NCBI RefSeq assembly: GCF_003253735.1
Contig: NZ_QKYW01000004.1
Coordinates: 124,001-188,000, forward strand
Source: Pseudomonas sp. URMO17WK12:I2
GTDB lineage: Bacteria > Pseudomonadota > Gammaproteobacteria > Pseudomonadales > Pseudomonadaceae
Direction of reading: 5' to 3'
DNA: 64,000 nt
This document shows, piece after piece, positions 40,178 through 50,008 of this stretch. The translations under genes were made by a program, and so were the position numbers. Under the pieces are notes generated by a model. That model worked only from the letters and a program-made list of their open reading frames with translations. It did no database searches and was not told the DNA's origin. Within the stretch, counting starts at the first letter, position 1. The number at the start of each line of letters is the position of its first letter.

Positions 40178-41662
40178 TTATTGCAGCCGGCGCACGTGCT
40201 CGCGATAGCGCTGGTAGACGCCCTCGTAGGCGCGGCTGCGCAATTCGTCGGGCTGGGCACCACGGCTGTGATCGAAACGCACGCAACGCTCGCACAGCGT
40301 GTCTAGAGTCAGCACCTCGCCATGTTGATGGCTGACGCACCAGGCCGCCTGAATCGCCGCGCCAAGCGCCGCCGCCTCGGTGTGCTGCGGGCAGGCCACC
40401 GGAGCGCCCATGATGTCGGCGACGATCTGCCGCCAGGTCGCGCTCTTCGCGCCACCACCGATCAGGCGGATGCCGTCGCTGCGAATGCCACTGGCGCGCA
40501 GCAGGTCGAGGCCGTAGCGCAGGCCGAAGGTGGTGCCCTCCACCACCGCACGGCAGAGGTTGGCGCGGGTCAGGTTGTCCGCCGTCAGGCCATGCAGGCT
40601 GGCGGTGGCCTGGGGCAATGCCGGCACCCGTTCGCCGTTGAGGAACGGCAGCATCAGTACGCCCCCGGCACCGATCGGCGCCTCGCCGACCAGGGCGCCG
40701 AAGGTCTCGACATCCAGGCCCAGCAGGTCGCGGATCGCGCCGCTGGCGTTGGTCAGGTTCATGGTGCAGATCAGCGGCAGCCAGCCGCCGGAGGACGAGC
40801 AGAAGGTCGCCACCTGCGGGTGCGGGCTGACCTGCGGTTGCTCGGCATAGGCATATACCGTGCCCGAGGTGCCGAGGCTCATGGTGATCGCACCCGGCGC
40901 GATATTGCCGGTGCCGATAGCGCCCATCATGTTGTCGCCGCCACCGCTGGCCACCAGCGCTTTGGGGTTGAGGCCCAGGCGCTCGGCGATCTGCGGGCGG
41001 AGGGTGCCGACGCAGCGCTGCGACTCGATCAACTCCGGCATGGCCCGCAACAGGGCGCCCTGCGGGTCGATCAGTTCCAGCAGCTCGGTGTCCCAGGTGC
41101 GCGTACGCACGTTGAAATAGCCGCTGCCGGAAGCGTCGCCGTACTCGGCGCAGGCACGCCCGGTCAGCCAGTAGTTCAGATAGTCATGGGGCAACAGGAT
41201 GTGGGCGATGCGGCCAAACACTTCGGGGTGATGATCGCGGGTCCACAGCAGTTTCGACACCGTGTAGCCGGGTGCGATGGCCACGCCCAGGCGCTCCAGG
41301 GAGCCGCTGTCGCCACCGAGAAACTCCAGCAGGTGGGCGTTCTCGACGGCCGACTCGGTGTCGCACCACAGCTTGGCCGGGCGCAATACCTCACCCTTGG
41401 CATCAAGCAGCACCAGGCCGTGCTGCTGGCCGGACACGCCAATGCCGAGGATCTCGCTGCCCGCCACCCCGGCCTGCTGCAGGGCCTGGGCGGTGGCCTG
41501 CTCGAAGGCCAGCAGCCAGTCGGCCGGATCCTGCTCGCGGCGCCCATTGGGGCCACTGATCAGCCGGTGCGCGGCGCTGCCCTCGCCAAGCACCTTGCCG
41601 CTGTGGATATCGAGGATCAGCGCCTTGGTGCCCTGGGTGCCACAATCGATGCCGAGGTACAT
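40178..41662 (-). CDS. mtlY: Xylulokinase-type sugar kinase (MtlY)
   Basis: A 494-residue FGGY-family kinase. N-terminal ATPase segments are YLGIDCGTQGTKALILD and GIGVSGQQHGLVLLD, the SHLLPHDYLNYWLTG-like region is LPHDYLNYWLTG, and the C-terminal FGGY signature region is RLIGGGAKSATWRQIVADI. The substrate is D-xylulose, formed from D-arabitol by MtlD. This gives the operon arabitol as well as mannitol capability. It is three bases from the mtlD stop. Confidence 0.92.
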   Translation of the reverse strand: MYLGIDCGTQGTKALILDIHSGKVLGEGSAAHRLISGPNGRREQDPADWLLAFEQATAQALQQAGVAGSEILGIGVSGQQHGLVLLDAKGEVLRPAKLWCDTESAVENAHLLEFLGGDSGSLERLGVAIAPGYTVSKLLWTRDHHPEVFGRIAHILLPHDYLNYWLTGRACAEYGDASGSGYFNVRTRTWDTELLELIDPQGALLRAMPELIESQRCVGTLRPQIAERLGLNPKALVASGGGDNMMGAIGTGNIAPGAITMSLGTSGTVYAYAEQPQVSPHPQVATFCSSSGGWLPLICTMNLTNASGAIRDLLGLDVETFGALVGEAPIGAGGVLMLPFLNGERVPALPQATASLHGLTADNLTRANLCRAVVEGTTFGLRYGLDLLRASGIRSDGIRLIGGGAKSATWRQIVADIMGAPVACPQHTEAAALGAAIQAAWCVSHQHGEVLTLDTLCERCVRFDHSRGAQPDELRSRAYEGVYQRYREHVRRLQ

Positions 41663-41665
41663 GGT

Positions 41666-43141
41666 TCAGTCACCCAGCAGGGTCTGCAGGGTGCGCGTCA
41701 CGCCGAGCTTGCGCAGGCTGTCGTAGCACAGCTCGAAGGCGGTGACGAAGGCCGCCGATTGCGGGATGGCATTGCCGAAGATCACCTCGACACCCAGAAC
41801 GCGCTCGCGCACCTGGTCATCATCGGCGACCAGCGCCTGGCAGAACTCGGCGCGCGGATCGGGAATCCGGTAGCTGGCGCCGGTCTCGTCGACGCCCTTG
41901 AGGTACAGCGCCCAGGCCGCGACCACCAGAGCGGCGCGCTCCAGCGGCCGGCCGTCCTCGATCAGCCGGTTGAGGGTCGGCACGATGAACTTGGGAAACT
42001 TCGACGAGCCGTCCGAGCACACACGCTCGAGCTGGTCGGCGATGGCCTGGTTGGAGAAGCGCTCGATCAGGGTGTCCTTGTAGCCTTCCAGGTCGATGCC
42101 CGGCACCGCTGCCAGTTGCGGGGTCACGTCCAGATCCATGAAGGTGCGCACATAGCGGCGGAACAGAGGGTCGTTCATGGTTTCGTGAACGTAGCGGTAG
42201 CCCTTGAGAAAGCCCAGGTAGGTCAGCGCCAGGTGGCTGCCGTTGAGCAGCTTGATCTTCATTTCCTCGTAGGGCGTGACGTCGTCGGTGAACTGCACGC
42301 CAACCTTCTCCCAGGCCGGCCGGCCATTGACGAACTTGTCTTCCAGCACCCATTGCAGGAACGGCTCGCAGACCACCGGCCAGGCATCCTCGACGCCATG
42401 GCGCTCGGCCAGCTGCGCGCGGTGGGCATCGCTGGTCATCGGCGTGATGCGGTCGACCATGGCATTGGGAAAGCTCACGTGGCTGTCGATCCAGCTTGCC
42501 AGCTCGTGGTCGGCCAGGTGGGCGAAGGCCAGCAGCGCCTTGCGGGTCACCGCGCCGTTGTGCGGCAGGTTATCGCAGGACATCAGGGTGAACGCCGGGG
42601 TGCCGGCAGCACGGCGTTTGGCCAGGGCCGCGCAGAGGAAACCGAACACGCTGCGCGGCGCTTGCGGGTGCGCCAGGTCGTGCTGGATGTCCGGCAGGTG
42701 GGCCATGAACTCGCCGGTGCTGTCGTCGATGCAGTAGCCGCCTTCGGTGATGGTCAGCGAGACGATGCGGATCGCCGGGTCGGCCAGCTTGTCGATCAGC
42801 GCCGCCGGCGAATCCTCGGCCAGCAGCATGCCGTTGATGGCGCCGACCACGCGCACTTCCAGGCCCGGCTCGTCGCCCAGCACCAGCATGGTGTAGAGGT
42901 GATCCTGCGCGGCCAGCGCCTGCTGCATGGCGCGGTCTTCGCGGCGCAGGCCAACGCCGCAGATGCCCCACTCGCTGGCTTCGCCGCGGTTGAGCAGCGC
43001 TTCGGTGTAGATCGCCTGGTGGGCGCGGTGGAAGCCGCCGACGCCGATATGGGCGATACCCTGGCGCACGGTCGAGGGGTCATAAACCGGTACTTCGACT
43101 TCCGGGGCCAGTGCAGCGAGATTCTTGCGATTGAGTTTCAT
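41666..43141 (-). CDS. mtlD: Mannitol 2-dehydrogenase
   Basis: A 491-residue NAD-dependent long-chain polyol dehydrogenase that oxidises mannitol to fructose (and arabitol, glucitol in relatives). The N-terminal Rossmann segment is GVGGFHRAHQAIY, and the catalytic Lys-Asn-His triad is in KIKLLNGSHLALTYLG. The SLTITEGGYCIDD and RFSNQAIADQLERV blocks are family standard. It sits between the ATPase gene mtlK and mtlY. Confidence 0.95.
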   Translation of the reverse strand: MKLNRKNLAALAPEVEVPVYDPSTVRQGIAHIGVGGFHRAHQAIYTEALLNRGEASEWGICGVGLRREDRAMQQALAAQDHLYTMLVLGDEPGLEVRVVGAINGMLLAEDSPAALIDKLADPAIRIVSLTITEGGYCIDDSTGEFMAHLPDIQHDLAHPQAPRSVFGFLCAALAKRRAAGTPAFTLMSCDNLPHNGAVTRKALLAFAHLADHELASWIDSHVSFPNAMVDRITPMTSDAHRAQLAERHGVEDAWPVVCEPFLQWVLEDKFVNGRPAWEKVGVQFTDDVTPYEEMKIKLLNGSHLALTYLGFLKGYRYVHETMNDPLFRRYVRTFMDLDVTPQLAAVPGIDLEGYKDTLIERFSNQAIADQLERVCSDGSSKFPKFIVPTLNRLIEDGRPLERAALVVAAWALYLKGVDETGASYRIPDPRAEFCQALVADDDQVRERVLGVEVIFGNAIPQSAAFVTAFELCYDSLRKLGVTRTLQTLLGD

Positions 43142-43158
43142 GGGGCGATTCCTGCGCG

Positions 43159-44265
<1,107 letters not shown>

Positions 44266-44280
44266 GGAATCAACCCCTTG

Positions 44281-45114
44281 TTATTTGACGGCGCCGAACG
44301 ACAGGCCGCGCACCAGCTGCTTCTGGCTGATCCAGCCGAAGATCAGGATGGGCGCGCAGGCGAGGGTCGAAACGGCGGAAAGCTTGGCCCAGAACAGGCC
44401 TTCGGGACTGGAGTAGGACGCCACCAGCGCGGTCAGCGGTGCGGCGGCGGAGCTGGTCAGGTTGAGCGACCAGAACGCCTCGTTCCAGCACAGGATCAGC
44501 GACAGCAGCATGGTCGAGGCCAGGCCGCCGCGGGCGATGGGCAGCAGCACGCGGACGATTTCCTGCCAGGTGGTGGCGCCATCCAGCCGCGCTGCCTCGA
44601 GGATCTCGCCGGGGATGTCCTTGAAGTAGGTGTACACCATCCACACCACGATCGGCAGGTTGATCAGGGTGTAGATGACGATCAGCGCGATGCGCGAATC
44701 GAGCAGGCCGAACTGCTTGGCCAGCAGGTAGATCGGCACCAGCACGCCCACCGGCGGCAGCATCTTGGTGGACAGCATCCACAGCAGCGTGCCCTTGGTG
44801 CGCTTGGTCTCGAAGAACGCCATCGAGTAGGCCGCCGGCACCGCGATGAGCATGCACAGCAGGGTTGCCGAGAAGGAGATCAGCACCGAATTCCAGGCAT
44901 AGGCGAAGTAGTCGCTGCGCTCGTTGATGTGCAGGTAGTTCTCCAGGGTCGGCGTGAAGATGAACTGCGGTGGCGTGGCGAAGGCATCCAGCTCGGTCTT
45001 CAGGCTGGTCAGCACCATCCAGAAGATCGGGAAGAAGATCAGCGCGGCCACGGCCCAGGCCAGCGTGCCGACCAGCACGCTCTGCAGGCGACGGGATTGT
45101 TTTAGCGTCAGCAT
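44281..45114 (-). CDS. mtlG: Polyol ABC transporter permease
   Basis: A 277-residue inner-membrane permease with six helices (first VLVGTLAWAVAALIFFPIFW). The EAA coupling loop is GEILEAARLDGATTWQEIV. It partners MtlF in the importer. The spacing to mtlF (9 bp) and mtlK (15 bp) indicates one operon. Confidence 0.94.
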   Translation of the reverse strand: MLTLKQSRRLQSVLVGTLAWAVAALIFFPIFWMVLTSLKTELDAFATPPQFIFTPTLENYLHINERSDYFAYAWNSVLISFSATLLCMLIAVPAAYSMAFFETKRTKGTLLWMLSTKMLPPVGVLVPIYLLAKQFGLLDSRIALIVIYTLINLPIVVWMVYTYFKDIPGEILEAARLDGATTWQEIVRVLLPIARGGLASTMLLSLILCWNEAFWSLNLTSSAAAPLTALVASYSSPEGLFWAKLSAVSTLACAPILIFGWISQKQLVRGLSFGAVK

Positions 45115-45123
45115 GCTCTGCTC

Positions 45124-46053
45124 CTACTGCCGGTCGGTCAGGTTCTTGCCGATCATGCGGATCAGCACGATGGCGGCAATGTTGGCGATGACCACGGCGA
45201 TCAGCCCGCCGGCGGAGGCCATGCCCACGTCGAACTGCAGCAGCGCCTGGGTGTAGATCAGGTAGGCCAGGTTGGTCGATTCATAACCGGGGCCGCCGCT
45301 GGTGGTGGTGTAGATCTCGGCGAACACCGAAAGCAGGAAGATGGTTTCGATCATCACCACCACGGCGATCGGCCGTGCCAGGTGCGGCAGGGTCAGGTGC
45401 CAGAAGATCGCCAGCGGGCCGGCACCGTCGAGCCGTGCGGCCTCCTTCTGCTCCTGATCCAGCGACTGCATGGCGGTCATCAGGATGAGGATGGCGAAGG
45501 GCAGCCACTGCCACGACACGATGAGAATGATCGAGAACAGCGGGTGGTGCGCCAGCCAATCCACCGGCTGGGCGCCGAAGAACTGCCACACGGCGGCGAG
45601 AATCCCCGACACCGGATGGAAGATCAGGTTCTTCCACAGCAGCGCGCTGACCGTCGGCATGATGAAGAACGGCGAGATCAGCAGCACCCGCACGATGCCC
45701 CGGCCGAAGAATTCGCTGGCCTCCAGCAGTGCGGAGATCAGCACACCGAACACCACGCTGATCAGCAGCACGCTGCCGACCAGCAGCAAGGTGTTGCCGG
45801 CGCCGGACAGGAAGGCGGCGTCGGTGACGAAATACTCGAAGTTTTCCAGGCCGACGAAGTCGTTTTCGCCGGGGTACAGCAGGTTGTAGCGGATCAGCGA
45901 GAAATAGATGGTCATGCCCAGGGGCACGATCATCCAGATCAGCAGCAGAACCACAGAGGGGCTGACCAGGAACCAGCCGGGCGCCAGGCGTCGCGATTTA
46001 CGCGGCGGGGCCTCGCGGGCCTGCTCTGCAGGGTGTTCGATTGTGTTCATCAT
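45124..46053 (-). CDS. mtlF: Polyol ABC transporter permease
   Basis: A 309-residue MalF-type permease with six helices (WFLVSPSVVLLLIWMIVPLG first) and EAA loop SLDQEQKEAARLDGAGPLAI. Two adjacent ATGs (46053 and 46050) are both possible starts. A 210-bp spacer with an inverted repeat separates it from mtlE. Confidence 0.93.
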   Translation of the reverse strand: MMNTIEHPAEQAREAPPRKSRRLAPGWFLVSPSVVLLLIWMIVPLGMTIYFSLIRYNLLYPGENDFVGLENFEYFVTDAAFLSGAGNTLLLVGSVLLISVVFGVLISALLEASEFFGRGIVRVLLISPFFIMPTVSALLWKNLIFHPVSGILAAVWQFFGAQPVDWLAHHPLFSIILIVSWQWLPFAILILMTAMQSLDQEQKEAARLDGAGPLAIFWHLTLPHLARPIAVVVMIETIFLLSVFAEIYTTTSGGPGYESTNLAYLIYTQALLQFDVGMASAGGLIAVVIANIAAIVLIRMIGKNLTDRQ

Positions 46054-46088
46054 GTCTCCGAAAGACAGTTCTACGGCGAACGACGCTT

Positions 46089-46258
46089 GCGTAGGGTGGG
46101 TGAGCGGCGCGGTATGGCGTTTTCAACTGCCGCCACGATTGCGGGGCGCCGCGTAACCCACCAGGCGGTCGTCTGCGTTGCGCCCATGGTGGGGTACGGC
46201 GCCACGCCTATCGCATCACACGCATGTCATGCGATAGGGCGCCTAACCCACCCTACGG
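46089..46258. repeat. Inverted repeat unit in the mtlE-mtlF spacer
   Basis: Outer arms are GCGTAGGGTGGGTGAGCGGC (46089-46108) and CGCCTAACCCACCCTACGGG (46239-46258). Inner arms are GCCTATCGCAT (46206-46216) and ATGCGATAGGGC (46229-46240). The stem lies between the receptor gene and the permease genes of one operon, where it could lower downstream expression relative to mtlE, as in other ABC operons. Confidence 0.6.
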
Positions 46259-46263
46259 GTTGG

Positions 46264-47574
46264 CTACTTCGGATACCCGGCGCGCTTCATTTCCCGTTCG
46301 GTGCTCTGCTGGGCAGCCTGCAGCGCCTGCTCCGGCTTCATCTGCCCGGTCAGGGCAGCGGCGAACAGCTTGCCGACCGCAGTGCCGATGGCCTGGAACT
46401 CGGGGATGGTCACCAGCTGGATGCCTACATACGGCACCGGCTTGGCGCTCGGATCAGCCGGGTTGGCCTTCTTCAGCGAGTCGAGGGTGACCTTGGCGAA
46501 CGGCGCGGCCTTCATGTAGGCATCGCTGTAGGTCGAGGCGCGGGTGCCTGGCGGCACGTTGGCGACGCCATCCTTCTCGGCGACCAGCTCACCGTAGGCC
46601 TTGGACGTGGCCCAGGCGCTGAAGGTCTTGGCGGCATCCTTGGACTTGGAGCTGGTGGGGATCGCCAGCGCCCAGGAATACAGCCACGAGGCGCCCTTGT
46701 CGGTGACCTGGGTCGGCGCGAAGGTGAAGCCCACCGAGTCGGCGACCTTGCTCTGCGACTTGTCGGTGACGAACGAGCCGGCCACGCTGGCATCGACCCA
46801 CATGGCGCACTTGCCGCTGTTGAACAGCGCCAGGTTCTCGTTGAAACCGTTGCTCGAGGCACCCGGCGGGCCGTACTTGTTCATGGTGTCGACGTAGAAA
46901 TTGAGCGCGTTCTTCCATTCGCTGCCGGTGAATTCCGGCTTCCACTGCTCATCGAACCAGCGCGCGCCGTAGGCATTGGCCACGGTGGTGATCAGCGCCA
47001 TGTTCTCGCCCCAGCCGGCCTTGCCACGCAGGCAGATCCCGTACTGGCCCTTGTCGGGCTGGTGCAGCTTGCCGGCGAACTCGGCCATCTGCTCCCAGGT
47101 CGGCTGCTCGGGCATCTTCAGCCCGGCCTGCTCGAACAGGTCCTTGCGGTAATAGGTGATCGAGGCTTCGGCGTAGAACGGCAGCGCGTAGAGCTGCCCC
47201 TTGGCCGACAGGCCTTCGCGCACGGAGGGGAACACGTCATCGAGAGCGTAATCGGCGGGCAGGTCCTTCATCGGCTCCAGCCAGCCCTTCTCGCCCCACA
47301 ACGCCGCTTCGTACATGCCGATGGTCAGCACGTCGAACTGGCCGCCCTGGGTGGCGATGTCGGTGGTCAGGCGCTGGCGCAGCACGTTCTCTTCGAGCAC
47401 CACCCACTTGAGCTTGATGTCCGGGTGCTGTTCTTCGAAGGTCTTGGCCAGGCGCTGCATGCGAATCATGTCGCTGTTGTTGACCGTGGCGATGGTCACG
47501 GTCTCGGCAGCCTGGGCGCCGACGGTGAGCGACAGACAGGAAGCGGCTACAAGTACTTTGAGCGTATGGTTCAT
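46264..47574 (-). CDS. mtlE: Polyol ABC transporter substrate-binding protein
   Basis: A 436-residue family-1 extracellular solute-binding protein with a signal peptide (TLKVLVAASCLSLTVGAQA). Family segments include FDVLTIGMYEAALWGEKGWL, YALPFYAEASITYYRKDLF and AGWGENMALITTVANAYGA. It binds mannitol and related polyols in the periplasm. GAGGAG precedes the ATG. It is first gene of the operon, downstream of mtlR. Confidence 0.94.
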   Translation of the reverse strand: MNHTLKVLVAASCLSLTVGAQAAETVTIATVNNSDMIRMQRLAKTFEEQHPDIKLKWVVLEENVLRQRLTTDIATQGGQFDVLTIGMYEAALWGEKGWLEPMKDLPADYALDDVFPSVREGLSAKGQLYALPFYAEASITYYRKDLFEQAGLKMPEQPTWEQMAEFAGKLHQPDKGQYGICLRGKAGWGENMALITTVANAYGARWFDEQWKPEFTGSEWKNALNFYVDTMNKYGPPGASSNGFNENLALFNSGKCAMWVDASVAGSFVTDKSQSKVADSVGFTFAPTQVTDKGASWLYSWALAIPTSSKSKDAAKTFSAWATSKAYGELVAEKDGVANVPPGTRASTYSDAYMKAAPFAKVTLDSLKKANPADPSAKPVPYVGIQLVTIPEFQAIGTAVGKLFAAALTGQMKPEQALQAAQQSTEREMKRAGYPK

Positions 47575-47797
47575 GGTCTTGAACTCCTCTCCCTGGCCCC
47601 GTGAGCCTCGGGAGACATTATTGTTTTTGTGGGCCGACCCGGATTACACCTCTACGCCTGGACGCAAACAACGCCTCGACTGCACAGCAACCGATACTTT
47701 TTTGCACTGAAGATGCAGCATTCAACAACGAGGCAATGGTCCCGATGGCTCAAGAACGGGCCTCCGGCAGTAATTGCAGCGAATGAGAGCGGCAGAT
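47575..47797 (-). promoter_or_regulatory. mtlE upstream region between mtlR and mtlE
   Basis: A 223-bp spacer, more A/T-rich than its surroundings. It contains runs such as AAAAAAGTATCGG (complement of 47690-47705) and a leader of about 110 bases with the GAGGAG site. MtlR should bind here to activate the operon in response to polyols. I could not define exact -35/-10 or operator positions with confidence. Confidence 0.5.
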
Positions 47798-48703
47798 TCA
47801 GTACAGGTTTTGCGCGGTGACACGCTGGGTGACCAGCCGGCGATAGCCGCTGGGCGTCATGCCTTTGAGCTGCTGGAAGCGCCGGTTGAAGTTGGAAATG
47901 TTGTTGAAGCCGGACTCGAAACACACCTCGGTCACCGGCTTGTCGCTCTGGGTCAGCAGCTCGCAGGACTTGCTCACCCGCAGGCGATTGACGAATTCGA
48001 CGAAGCCGCGTCCGGTGGCCTGCTTGAAGAAGCGCGAGAAGTAGGTGGGCGTCATGCCCAGGTATTCGGCCACTTCTTCCTGGCTCAGCTCTTGGGCGTA
48101 GCGCTGGAAGATGTAGTCCACGGCGCGGTTGATGCGGTCGACATGGTGCTCGTCGGCCAGCTGCGCAGCGGTACGGTCGGAGAGCAGCTGGTACGACTCG
48201 CAGCCGGCCAGCAGCTCCATGAGGATGAAGAAATGCCCCAGGCGCGTCATGCCCTGGGAAGCGGCGATGCGCTGCAGCAACTGGCGCGCCTCGAAGATGG
48301 TGTGCGGGCAGCGGAACTCGATGCCGTACTGGGCGCGGGCCAGCAGCGGCTGCAGATCCTTGAGTTCGGCGAACACCGCGGTGCCGCTTTCCAGCACCTC
48401 GTCGGTGAAGTTGACCAGCATGTCGCGCTCGGCCACCGCCTCGCCCGGTGCCATCTGGCTGATCCAGTTGTGCGGCAGGTTGGGGCCGGTGAGAAACAGG
48501 GTGTCGGGAGAGAAATTGCCGATGTAGTCGCCGATAAATACCTTGCCAGCGCTGGCGACGATCAGGTGCAGCTCGTATTCCTTGTGGAAATGCCAACGCA
48601 CCAACGGGCTGGGAAAGCCGTGCTGGCGATAGATCAGCGAATGACCCTCGTGGTCATCCATCAGCTCATAGGAAGGGTCGAGCGTTCTCTGCGTTCGGGA
48701 CAT
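47798..48703 (-). CDS. mtlR: AraC-family activator of the mannitol operon
   Basis: A 301-residue regulator with an N-terminal cupin sensor domain (YRQHGFPSPLVRWHFHKEYE, GDYIGNFSPDTLFLTGP) and a C-terminal double HTH of about 100 residues. The HTH contains EEVAEYLGMTPTYFSRFFKQ and EVCFESGFNNISNFNRRFQ. In P. fluorescens MtlR activates mtlEFGKDYZ with mannitol, glucitol or arabitol; the same order here supports that role. Confidence 0.92.
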   Translation of the reverse strand: MSRTQRTLDPSYELMDDHEGHSLIYRQHGFPSPLVRWHFHKEYELHLIVASAGKVFIGDYIGNFSPDTLFLTGPNLPHNWISQMAPGEAVAERDMLVNFTDEVLESGTAVFAELKDLQPLLARAQYGIEFRCPHTIFEARQLLQRIAASQGMTRLGHFFILMELLAGCESYQLLSDRTAAQLADEHHVDRINRAVDYIFQRYAQELSQEEVAEYLGMTPTYFSRFFKQATGRGFVEFVNRLRVSKSCELLTQSDKPVTEVCFESGFNNISNFNRRFQQLKGMTPSGYRRLVTQRVTAQNLY

Positions 48704-48826
48704 GGCTGGGCGGCATCGTCTTGTTCTTGTCGGTGATTGCCGGTTGGCCGCGCTTCAAACGCAGGCCAACCGACCGACTAAAGACCCTAGCACAGTCCCA
48801 CGGGTTCGCTGGTTCGGCTCAGATTG

Positions 48827-48890
48827 TAGGATGGGTCGGGCCGCGTAGGTGAAACCCATCGGAATTTGATGGGTTTCACCCATCCTACGG
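48827..48890. repeat. Inverted pair of the GTAGGATGGGT repeat family
   Basis: GTAGGATGGGTCGGGCCGCG plus TAGGTGAAACCCATC (48827-48861), then GATGGGTTTCACCCATCCTA (48869-48888) in opposite orientation. The first unit is the reverse complement of 32990-33022 with only a few differences. This lies in the 299-bp gap between mtlR and the second carbonic anhydrase gene. Confidence 0.75.
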
Positions 48891-48900
48891 ATCTACATTC

Positions 48901-48949
48901 TGTGGGAGCGCGCCATGCGCGCGAATCGCGGGCATGGCCCGCTCCCACA
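48901..48949. repeat. REP inverted pair, TGTGGGAGCG family
   Basis: TGTGGGAGCGCGCCATGCGC and GGGCATGGCCCGCTCCCACA, back to back, forming a near-perfect hairpin of about 24-bp arms. It directly follows the other repeat family, a composite repeat patch. Confidence 0.8.
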
Positions 48950-49002
48950 GGCGTAAGGTGGACGACGCGTCACCTACGCAGCTCGCACTATCCTACGAGC
49001 CC

Positions 49003-49728
49003 TCAGCCCTGTGGATAACGGGCGCGCGGTGTGGCCATAGGCAGCGGGCCGTCACCGATCTGGCGGAACTCTCCGGTCTCGGAATCGTAGGCCTTGATCT
49101 GGCAGCTTTCGATGTCGTACACCCAGCCATGGATGAACAGCTGGCCGGCTGCCAGGCGCGAGGCCACCGACGGGTGGGTGCGCAGGTGGTCGAGCTGGGC
49201 CACCACGTTTTCTTCGGTGAGCACACCGAGGGTGGTGTGGTCGGCGCAGCCGCAGTTGTCGGCCACCACGGTCTTGGCGACTTCGGCGTGGCGCAGCCAG
49301 GCCTTTACCGTGGGCATGCGCTCCAGGGTTGCCGGGTCGAGTACCGCTTTCATCGCGCCGCAGTCGGAGTGGCCGCAGACGATGATGTGCTGCACGCCCA
49401 ATGCCGCCACGGCGTATTCGATGGCGGTGGAAACGCCACCGTTCATCTGGCCATAGGGCGGCACCACGTTACCGACGTTGCGGGTCACGAACAGATCGCC
49501 CGGCTCGCTCTGGGTGATCAGCTCGGGAACGATGCGCGAGTCGGCGCAGGTGATGAACATGGCGCGCGGCGACTGGGCATGGGCCAGCTTCTTGAACAGC
49601 GCCTGCTGCTGCGGGAACACATCCTGACGAAAGCGCAGAAAACCATCGACCAGATGATCCAGCGCCTCGGCGGCCGATGCCGCGTTCTTATCGGATTTGC
49701 CATCAGCAGGACGACGATTACCAGGCAT
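49003..49728 (-). CDS. Beta-class carbonic anhydrase (copy 2)
   Basis: A 241-residue paralogue of the enzyme at 36284-37015. Zinc motifs ITCADSRIVPE and CGHSDCGAMKAV are the same. Long stretches such as RMPTVKAWLRHAEVAKTVVA and TLGVLTEENVVAQLDHLRTH are identical, while the N-terminal 20-25 residues and the C terminus differ. Start MPGNRR has GAGG upstream. It has no transporter partner here, so its role may differ in timing rather than in reaction. Confidence 0.93.
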   Translation of the reverse strand: MPGNRRPADGKSDKNAASAAEALDHLVDGFLRFRQDVFPQQQALFKKLAHAQSPRAMFITCADSRIVPELITQSEPGDLFVTRNVGNVVPPYGQMNGGVSTAIEYAVAALGVQHIIVCGHSDCGAMKAVLDPATLERMPTVKAWLRHAEVAKTVVADNCGCADHTTLGVLTEENVVAQLDHLRTHPSVASRLAAGQLFIHGWVYDIESCQIKAYDSETGEFRQIGDGPLPMATPRARYPQG

Positions 49729-49927
49729 AGCATTACCTCGCTTACGGATGGGGGGCGGCGCATGCAACAGCGCACAGCGTCCCAGCCGGCAGGATCGCCG
49801 GCAAGGGATCGGAGGATTTGACTGTGACAAAACCATTCAAGACACGTCGGCGCGATAAATCGTCGCGCGACCGCTGATATCGACCGTGTTTTCGCCATGT
49901 CGTGCGCCATGCCGACAATCCCGAACT

Positions 49928-49955
49928 GGGTATCGCCGCACTCAACGCCAGGCTA
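49928..49955. repeat. Second copy of the 28-bp dispersed intergenic sequence
   Basis: GGGTATCGCCGCACTCAACG then CCAGGCTA, the partner of 18720-18747. Confidence 0.5.
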
Positions 49956-50008
49956 CAAGAGCGCGAGCCCAGCCCGCCGTGCGCAGCGACACCCGGCAAC
50001 CGACTCGC

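Noticed and set aside
49837..50008. Small gene between the second carbonic anhydrase and the radical SAM gene
   Set aside because: Short frames here have no ribosome-binding site or family resemblance, and the stretch includes a dispersed repeat.
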